Positions 56,355-64,000 of a stretch of DNA of 64,000 bases are shown one piece after another. The notes beneath the pieces were generated by a model that saw only the letters and a list, made by a program, of their open reading frames with translations, made no database searches and was not told the DNA's origin. The DNA comes from Megaleporinus macrocephalus (lineage: Eukaryota > Chordata > Actinopteri > Characiformes > Anostomidae), in NCBI GenBank assembly GCA_021613375.1, contig CM038726.1:14702341-14766340 (forward strand), read 5' to 3'. Position 1 is the first letter of the stretch. Every line of letters starts with the position of its first letter. Position numbers and translations under genes: made by a program.

Positions 56355-58056
56355 TAGGGTTGTCACGATACCAGAATTTTGACTTTCATACTCATGTGTG
56401 TAGTATCACAATTCTCGATACCTCCTTCCTTTGTCTGGACGTAACATGTGAACGTGAATAATTTGATCTGCTCCGTTTTAATCTCCAGCACGTTACCGTT
56501 TAAACTGAGCCCACATTCAGTTTAAAGGTGACGCAGGATACGTGCCTGATAGCCTGTTTGCCATGGAAACGCAGTTCACACGGCAAGACGAGGAACTAGC
56601 TTATCCTCAACGCAAAAACCGCTGCATATATAATCGCTAGTAAAGTTTAGTAAAGCTCCCCAGTGTATCCTTCAACCTCACCAAGCTGTCCACTTCTCAG
56701 CTCTGTGTCAGGGTGCTTGTCGGACAGATGCTTAGCCAGGTCGCTGGTGTTTTGTACTGGATAGGTTTAGAACACCGTTAGCATACTGGGTTTGTGGTGT
56801 CGGTTGGGTTGTCAATACAACGAGACAAGAAAGTCAGTTTAGCAAAGTACTTAATTCGCTTTTTACTGTGTCTGTTTAGACCCTCAGCAGCTGCAGTGTC
56901 GACTGGGTTCTCTTCATAAGCGATGTAAACAAAATGTGCCCCTCGAGCCCGTTTTGTCCCCAGGTCGCGGACGTGAGAGAACCTCTTTCATTTTAGCCGT
57001 TGCGTTGCTAGCTGCTGCTTTCTCGCTGCTACGGCTGCTTGCGTGTGTCGCTCGACCGAGTCAAATTAGAAGCGCGATTTGATTCGCTGATTCAGAAACC
57101 AGTTTCTTAAGGCCGCCACACACCGGACACGCCGCGCCGCGTAGCGCTGTGAATGTTATACACAAGAGCTACAGTAGTTATTGGGCTATATACAATATTG
57201 AAAGCATCGAACGCTAAAGAATCGAATCGTTTGTGACGTTGCAGCATTTAAAAAGCATCGAACACTAAAGAATCGAATCGTTTGTGACGTTGCAGTATTT
57301 AAAAAAAAGCATCGAACTCTAAAGAAGTGAATCGTTTGTGACGTTGCAGTATTTAAAAAAAGCATCGAACGCTAAAGAATCGAATCGTTTGTGACGTTGC
57401 AGTATTTAAAAAGCATCGAACGCTAAAGAATCGAATCGTTTGTGACGTTGCAGTATTCAAAAAGCATCGAACGCTAAAGAATCGAATCGTTTGTGACGTT
57501 GCAGTATTTAAAAAGCATCGAACGCTAAAGAATGGAATCGTTTGTGACGTTGCAGTATTTAAAAAGCATCGAACGCTAAAGAATTGAATCGTTTGTGACG
57601 TTGCAGTATTTAAAAAGCATCGAACGCTAAAGAATGGAATCTTTTGTGACGTTGCAGTATTTAAAAAGCATCGAACTGTAAAGAATCGAATCGTTTGTGA
57701 CGTTGCAGTATTTAAAAAGCATCGAACTGTAAAGAAGTGAATCGTTTGTGACGTTGCAGTATTTAAAAAGCATTGAACGCTAAAGAATCGAATCGTTTGT
57801 GACGTTGCAGTATTTAAAAAGCATCGAACGCTAAAGAATCGAATCGTTTGTGACGTTGCAGTATTTAAAAAGCATCGAACGCTAAAGAATGGAATCTTTT
57901 GTGACGCTGCAGTATTTAAAAAGCACCGAACGCTAAAGAATGGAATCTTTTGTGACGCTGCAGTATTTAAAAAGCGTCGAACGGTAAAGAATGGAATCGT
58001 TTATGACGTTGCAGTATTTAAAAAGCATTGAATGCTCGGTGCATCGTGCAACTCTA
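56355..58056 (+). mobile_element. non-autonomous hAT element with internal tandem array, 1.7 kb
   Basis: Ends TAGGGTTGTCACGATACCAG and (inverted) TAGAGTTGCACGATGCACCG. Flanks are GTAAACAG (56347-56354) and ATAAACAG (58057-58064), 7 of 8. Half of it is a 51-bp tandem array next to the right end. No transposase frame is seen. Confidence 0.87.
57204..58034. repeat. 51-bp tandem array inside the hAT element, about 16 units
   Basis: The unit is GCATCGAACGCTAAAGAATC, GAATCGTTTGTGACGTTGCA and GTATTTAAAAA in succession (51 bp, a few with extra A). The last unit runs into the terminal region ATGCTCGGTGCATCGTGCAA. Units differ by single bases and drift in small blocks. Confidence 0.97.
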
Positions 58057-58072
58057 ATAAACAGAGAGACAT

Positions 58073-58656
58073 AGGGTGTGTCTAAGTAGGCTGTCTATGT
58101 AGGCAGCTGTTTAAGTTGCAGCGTTCTGTCTGACATCTCTCCTCATAAACAGATTACTGAGACGATCTAGTTAGAGAGCAGCTGCGTCACGGCTTGTTCC
58201 CGCCCACTGCAGCACGCGACCGGTGGTTTAGCTGGTTGCTAAGTTACCAGCGGTCATCCAAAACAATAGCCCGAGGCTTAAAAATCCGCTAGCATAAATG
58301 CTAATGGCCCGAGAATAAAACTGCAAAATGGTCAATGACTCGTTGAAAAGTTGTAAATAAAATGTTGTTTTGTGTGATTATATGACCAGAAACACATTAA
58401 AACACCAGAGAGAATCAAAATAACTCCCATTTTAAAACGACTTCACTGCTCGTAGATTTGCCTGTGTTGCATCATAGGATTGTCTTAGCGGCTGAGGAAG
58501 CATCCAATGTTTCCTTAAAATCAGGTCTAAATAAGGTTCCTCAGTAGACAGCGTGTTTAAGGTATATAAGAATTGGGACAGCCTACATGTCAGGAGCGCA
58601 TACTATGACGTAAAATGCTGTCTATGTAGGAGCTCACTAGGTTTAGGGGCAGACCC
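58073..58656 (+). mobile_element. family B element, copy 2
   Basis: It matches 3830-4388 over most of its length (GCAGCGTTCTGTCTGACATC, CTTGTTCCCGCCCACTGCA, GCATCATAGGATTGTCTTAG). The ends AGGGTGTGTCTAAG and CAGACCC are preserved. Confidence 0.87.
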
Positions 58657-60212
58657 ATTGTGTAAACTGGTCCCAGATTATTTAGAGGTTTATAAACGAG
58701 TACAGAACTTTACAGTCTGTTCTAAAAGATACAGGGAGCCAGTGCAGCTCTTTTAAAACAGGACTGATATGAGCTCTTGTTAGGATCAGAGCTGCTGCGT
58801 TCTGTACTAGTCGTAGGGATGGACTATTTTCTTAGGACTCCAGTAAGAAGTGCGTCGCAAGGATCGACTCTGCTCGTAACAAACACATGAACGAGTTTCT
58901 CTGTCGCTCTGGGATAGAAAAGGCCGAACTTTGGCGACTCTAAAAACTACATTAGTAACTAGATTAACATATGGGATAAAATTAAGATCACACCCAGGCT
59001 ACATACTTCAGGTTTGATATTAGTTGGTAAAGAACTGAGGCTGCCATAAAGCATTTTTCTGAGTTTTACTAACAAGAGTCAGTGTTTCAGTATTTCAGAG
59101 TGTATATAGATTGCTGTGATCGGCCTTTGGTCATCATTCATACAGTTAGGTCACAAATCTTCCCGAACCTCCACATGTGGCTGTGTCTGTAGCTCTTTGT
59201 AATGCAGATCTATTTACCTAAAGAATCTTGGCTGCTGCGTCTGCTTTTCCGCATAGCTGCAAGATGAGCATCATGATTACCAGCCAGCACTTAAGTGAAC
59301 CTTTCCAATGATTTTCTGGTTACTGTTTTACATGAAGTGGCACGCTTTTCATTTTAATTACCTCTTTTGGAGTTGAGCTACAAGCCACTGCAAGAGAATC
59401 TGGTTACTAATCACCCTTGTCATCTTCGACCAAACTATTTCTCCAGCCGGGCTGGCTAGTATTCACAGTGTATGTGAATTTAGGCTTATAGGGGCTGTCA
59501 ACTCGACTGCTGATATTAAAAATAATATCTCAATGGTACCCAATATATCTGTGTTGATGATCTTTAAATACATACTTGGGAAAAACATGCGGTGTACACC
59601 AAATGCCAGAACTTTTCAGCAGATGTTTTGCCATTTTTAAAGCTTTTATTTTCTGGCAGAAGTTGGACCTTGAATCTTTGTGAGATTATGGAGGTAGAAA
59701 CCATGAGGGACTATGATAACTGCTAATAAGTGATAACGAAATTAGGAATTTTAACATCCAAGCACTGCTGGTGTTTGCTAAACTATAGTACTGTAGTTTG
59801 GTGTCTATGATGGTTTGTCAGACCCTTTAAGGTTAGGGTCATACATTTGGAGAAATTGTCCAGTCAATTGAATCAAGATTCAATGCGTACACATATCCTG
59901 TTACTAGAAACTGGCAGATGCATTCAAGGAATTATAGAAATGCAGTGCTGAACAATCATGGTGTAGTCAATGATGTTTTTTTGGTTAGCACAGAGGTGTT
60001 GGACTGCGGGTAATGGTGCCAAACAGTTGCAATTAGCTAGTAAGCAGTCATTCATAACAATGTTTTTAATTAATAGTTTATTAATAGATAATTGAACAGA
60101 CAGTGTTGTTATCACAATATGTTCAGCCTCACTCCTGCAGCTCACCTGTAAAATACAACGCTATTTCCAGCAGCAGCAGTAAAGAGAGAATGAGTAGACA
60201 CTTCATGCACAT

Positions 60213-60266
60213 GAGACAAGAAAGTCAGTTTAGCAAAGTACTTAATTAGCTGTTTACTGCGTCTGG
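60213..60266 (+). repeat. fragment shared with the hAT element interior
   Basis: GAGACAAGAAAGTCAGTTTA and AGCAAAGTACTTAATT repeat 56822-56875 almost exactly. This is either a fragment of another copy of that element or a short duplicated segment. Confidence 0.75.
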
Positions 60267-61696
60267 GAACGAGAATTCTCAGAAGACTCACTGGTTGGCA
60301 TCGCAGCAGGTCTCTGCTCACTGCAGCTCACCGTGCTTTATGCTTTGTGTGTCAGAACAAAACAACTTGAATCTCTGATCATGTTAAAAGGCACAAAGTG
60401 AATTGTACTGAGGAGGTAAAGAAGCCCCCCTGTCCACACATATATTCCAGAGTACCAGCTGTTGTGAGGGTTTTCTAATATCTTCATTTGTCTGTTTATG
60501 GATTTGTTTTTGGTTTTTACACATTGAGCAGTGATCCACTGGCTGGGTCTGCCTGTGAGAGCAACACTGTGTTTTTCATCTTATAGCTGTAAACAAGCCT
60601 GAGTGAAGGTGAAATTATACTAGACACAATACAAATCACATCTTTATCTAGACAGGGCCGTGACATTAAACCAGCCCTTTAAACCAACATATTTACACAC
60701 CTCTCTATTTATTTATTTGTTTGTTGGTTTGTTTTCACGTTTCTTGCTCTGTTAATTAAAGAAAATAAAATTCTACTATTGCTAAATATGTAGTGTGGTA
60801 AGATAATCTATGTACTAACTGTTATTATTGAGAAGCTGAAGGTATGAAGCTAATATGGCTAACAAGTATTGGAGCTTATAAGACTAGTTCTAATACAAAA
60901 GAACAAAATACTCACAACAATTCTGCCATCCAGACTACTGCTGTTTTAGCTGTTAATACACTTTGGTCCATTTGTATATATAAAATAAATTATTCTGTGT
61001 TAGAAACCACATAAAAAGTCTATTTAAAGTCTATTTGTGTGATGTTTTATACCTCTCAGCTGCAATACCGCAAAGAATTGGCAGGTTTTGGGGTCTGTTC
61101 TATTTAACTGGTGACTATACTTAATCTGAAAAGTCACAACTGATAAGATAAGATCAGTACAAACATGGTTAAATAAACATTACAGTAGATATAATATAAA
61201 TAATAATAAGTCAAGAACTCTTAAGATGGACTGTGTTTTGATTTTTCAGTTCTGTCCCGGTGGTAATAAGTTCTACTTACTTTATGTTCAGCTGTCATTG
61301 GTTAAAGGCACTGTGTACCAGAAGAGATTTACTTTATTGTAGGTTTAGAAATGTGTCAGTTTAAGCTCAGACCTGTTAAATTAAGCTACATCCTGTTTCC
61401 TTGTTCCTTAACATTCAACCTGAGAAAACACAAACGTGCGTAATAGATACACAAATGATGACTTACATTCTGTTCTGCATACACGTGAAACTATTTGCCC
61501 TGAGTGAGAACCCAGACAGAATGTAAATACATCGTTAGCCTACCGTGTGATATTGACTACCAGGAAAGTGCTCGCTAGGTTATTTTAAGCAGACAGGTAA
61601 ACGTTAAACCAAGCATGAAACCACACACTCAGTTAAAGCCTTTCCACTTAGTCTGTTACTGCTGTATGAAGTATTATGTTTTCTAATAAGACCCCC

Positions 61697-61928
61697 ACCG
61701 CTGTCCAAAGGAAATCATTTATTTATTTATTTATCTATTTATTTATTCTACAATATTTGATTGAAGCATCTGTTGTTTATATTGTGTGAAGATTTCATGA
61801 ATTGCATGAATTGACCAATAGAAATGCTCCAACATCACTTGGAGAACATTCTGGTTCTGTTTCTGGCCTCTCCTGTAAATTACCACTTTTGAGGTACTTG
61901 TTGAGGTACTTATTCTTTGAGCAGCAAC
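61697..61928 (-). mobile_element. family C element, copy 7
   Basis: It begins ACCGCTGTCCAAAGGAAATC with a TTTA expansion just inside. It contains TTGACCAATAGAAATGCTCC and TTCTGGCCTCTCCTGTAAAT, like copy 1. Confidence 0.75.
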
Positions 61929-62612
61929 AGTACATGGGAAATGCTCTGTAATTGAGTTCTGACTAAGAAAAGCTGAATTGCTGTGAATTGTATATTTGTT
62001 TTATGTGTTTTAAGTCTAGGCCACGGCTGTAAGTCCCTCTTTCTCTTTTGCACACGTCTTGGCTTGCTTTCCTCTAATGATTGTGCTTTGGCTTCTGTTT
62101 GTTTGCTTTGACTTGGACAGTCTCGTCATGGTAGACCTGGGAATACCACACACAAACAGAGGGACCTGCAGCACACCATTATTAGATCCGCTGACCATTT
62201 CCCATGCTCAGAATGTCAACTGCAGACCACAATCTGTTCTGGTCCATTCCTTCCTTTTGGCTTTCTCTGTGCTGTGTTTTCCAGCTGGACTGTTTTATAG
62301 CGGACTCAAAATCTCATGACTCTTATCACGCGTATTTCAGACTTCATATTGTGGGCAACTGACTACAGCATAACAGAAATTGAGTGCTTTTTCAATACGT
62401 GGTAAATAATTTATAATAAAACAAAATACAAATAAGAAAAATAGTAACAGTAAAACAATAACAGTAATTTGCCTGATGGCCACATTAGTGTTCTGTAAAC
62501 ACACAGGGATCTAATTCAATATTTGTCTTTGTGCCCCTAGAAAAGATAATCAACTCATTTTCTATTTGTTTTTAACATGGAGTGTCTGGTGGTGAGAAAA
62601 ATATATTACAAT

Positions 62613-63139
62613 TAGAGATGGGACCGATCCGATACAATATCGGTATCGGGGCCGTTATTGACGTAATGTAACGTATTGGATATCGGGCGAATGCGGCCGA
62701 TCCACTTACCGATCCATTTTTTATTTCATTTCTATTTAGTTTTGCACATTATTTAAACTATTTAAAATCTTGTTGAAGTTGCTGCTGCTGCTGATACAAT
62801 TTTCTCAATACTTGAACTGTTTAGATCATGCAGTTAGTCATATTGTTGTATTTAGCATTCTAGAAAGGTTTTGATACATAAGATGTTTATTCCAGTTTTG
62901 TGTTTTAAATATTTGATATGAAAGAAAACTATTGTGTTTGTATATGCCTTTGGAATGCATTTATATTAAATGTGTGTATGTACTCTTCTAAGTGCTGTGT
63001 CTATTTCAGCCTCATTATGTAACCTTAAACATTAATAAACTAAAGAGCCCTTATATCAGTATTTGTATCTGTATCGGTATTGGCAGTTATATATCGGTAT
63101 CGGATCAGAACTGAAAAACACTGGATCGGCCCATCACTA
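62613..63139 (+). mobile_element. non-autonomous hAT element, 527 bp, perfect target duplication
   Basis: Ends TAGAGATGGGACCGATCC and (inverted) TAGTGATGGGCCGATCC. Perfect 8-bp duplications ATTACAAT lie at 62605-62612 and 63140-63147. TATCGGTATCGG motifs occur near both ends. No coding capacity. Confidence 0.95.
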
Positions 63140-63147
63140 ATTACAAT

Positions 63148-64000
63148 AGCTCAACACATTTTCTCAACACACTGTCTGTGTTCCAGTATTTAGCTTGACA
63201 AGTTGGAACACGTTAATAGTATTCAAAACTATGAATAGCCAATACATGTACTGCACTCCAGTCAGTTAAACAGGACTGATGTCTCTCTCTGTGTTACAGA
63301 AAATGTTTATATGCGCTCAGTAATCAGATCAGATTTCTGTATCCATTTGATTATGCAAGTGATAATGTAAACAGCATACTTAGATTGGATTCCTAGATTG
63401 GATTAAGGTCTAGATATCCAGTTGTGAAATCAGATTAACTCAGTGCATGTAGATCCTTACTCTGATTTCTTTCAGATTTCTCAGTCTGCGCATATGTCAA
63501 AACAAAGCACACTAGAAATAAGCAAGTAGTGCCCCTGTGGTGGCAACAAACCACTTTTGGAGTGATGCTGAAACCAACTACTTGTGTGATGAATTTAAAC
63601 GATTTAAATATGATTCAGCTTCTAGGTGAGAAATGTTCGTATTTTCAGGTAAAGTGACTCAAAGTTTATTAAAAAAAAACACAATATGAAGTTTTATGTA
63701 ACGTTTAGATCATGACTTATTCTGTTTACTGTCTGGTTACAAAGCAGAAATCCAATTACCTCATGTAGTCCTGTATTTGTCCCACTCTCTAATTACTTAA
63801 GTGTATGTAAGCATGTTAAATGGGTCACTATTGAAGTCTGATTTTTTTGCAGTTATCAGATTATTAGACTCATCTTTTACATGTGCTTCCATAGTCATTG
63901 AATGGCCACTGCTATTTTCAGCTGCTGCCGCTTGTGTTCACAGTCGGTAGCGTATCTCAGCCTTAAAGATAGAGTGACATTGTTTTCTTTCAGAACTGTT
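63148..64000. other. fcho2 intron, nothing recognised
   Basis: The last 850 bases show no element that I know. TTTTCTTTCAG at 63983-63993 looks like a splice acceptor, but only seven bases follow and they do not match the expected FCHO2 residues. Confidence 0.5.

Larger units (their letters stand above)
56024..59085 (+). repeat. fish retroelement-like repeat split by two insertions
   Basis: The left part opens GTTTATTACTAGAGCACTTT and has CAGCTCAAAGTGCTTTACAG. The right part (58657 on) has TTTAGAGGTTTATAAACGAG, ACAGGGAGCCAGTGCAG and GCTGCTGCGTTCTGTACTAG. In many fish genomes these occur as one interspersed repeat. A hAT element (56355-58056) and a family B element (58073-58656) separate the two parts. 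Confidence 0.7.
42184..64000 (+). other. fcho2: fcho2 intron 1, not finished in window
   Basis: The next FCHO2 block, which should start GEKN and contain VLYHNMK-like sequence, was looked for on this strand and not found, so the intron exceeds 21.8 kb. The stretches 42651-45160, 45873-47200, 51121-51885, 52102-53440, 55000-55725 and 59090-61700 hold nothing that I recognise beyond short repeat scraps. Confidence 0.75.

Noticed and set aside
63983..64000. Possible splice acceptor TTTTCTTTCAG opening fcho2 exon 2
   Set aside because: Only AACTGTT follows; FCHO2 exon 2 should start with a Gly codon of GEKN, so it cannot be supported.

Overview
This is a 64-kb piece of a vertebrate nuclear genome, almost certainly from a ray-finned fish. 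Short coding exons with GT-AG splice sites are scattered through long AT-rich introns. The non-coding DNA is packed with typical fish transposons: hAT miniature elements with 8-bp target duplications, Tc1-like remnants, non-LTR retroelement 3' tails and many microsatellites. No prokaryotic gene, operon, tRNA, rRNA or CRISPR array is seen.

Two genes can be supported, both on the + strand. The first, tnpo1 (transportin-1, karyopherin beta-2), enters the window already running. Twenty coding exons lie between 211 and 32040. All 19 internal junctions join in a consistent reading frame, giving about 781 residues ending in the karyopherin C-terminus. Exons 1-4 of the usual gene lie upstream of the window. 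After the stop codon there is a probable 3'-UTR intron (32073-34400) and a long terminal UTR exon (34401 to about 38305) ending at an AATAAA. The second gene, fcho2, begins near 41.88 kb in a CpG-rich block. Its first coding exon (42151-42183, MITPYFLENFW) is followed by an intron that has not ended by 64000. The TNPO1-FCHO2 order and orientation match human chromosome 5q13, which supports both identifications.

Layout: 1-318 first exon; 318-12785 a 12.5-kb intron with a 2.2-kb 32-bp minisatellite and many transposons; 12786-32040 the remaining exons; 32041-38305 3' UTR; 38306-41870 intergenic; 41870-42650 fcho2 promoter and exon 1; 42184-64000 fcho2 intron 1 with nested transposons, satellites and a 51-bp tandem array inside a hAT element.

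Transportin-1 imports PY-NLS cargo such as FUS and hnRNP A1 into the nucleus. FCHO2 is an F-BAR protein that starts clathrin-coated pits. They are neighbours by ancestry, not known functional partners. The most interesting observations concern repeat architecture: an almost perfect inverted pair of Tc1-like elements flanking three tnpo1 exons (a layout that can favour circular RNA or exon skipping), a UTR intron placed just inside the NMD limit, and several two- and three-level transposon nests. I found no convincing new molecular system.
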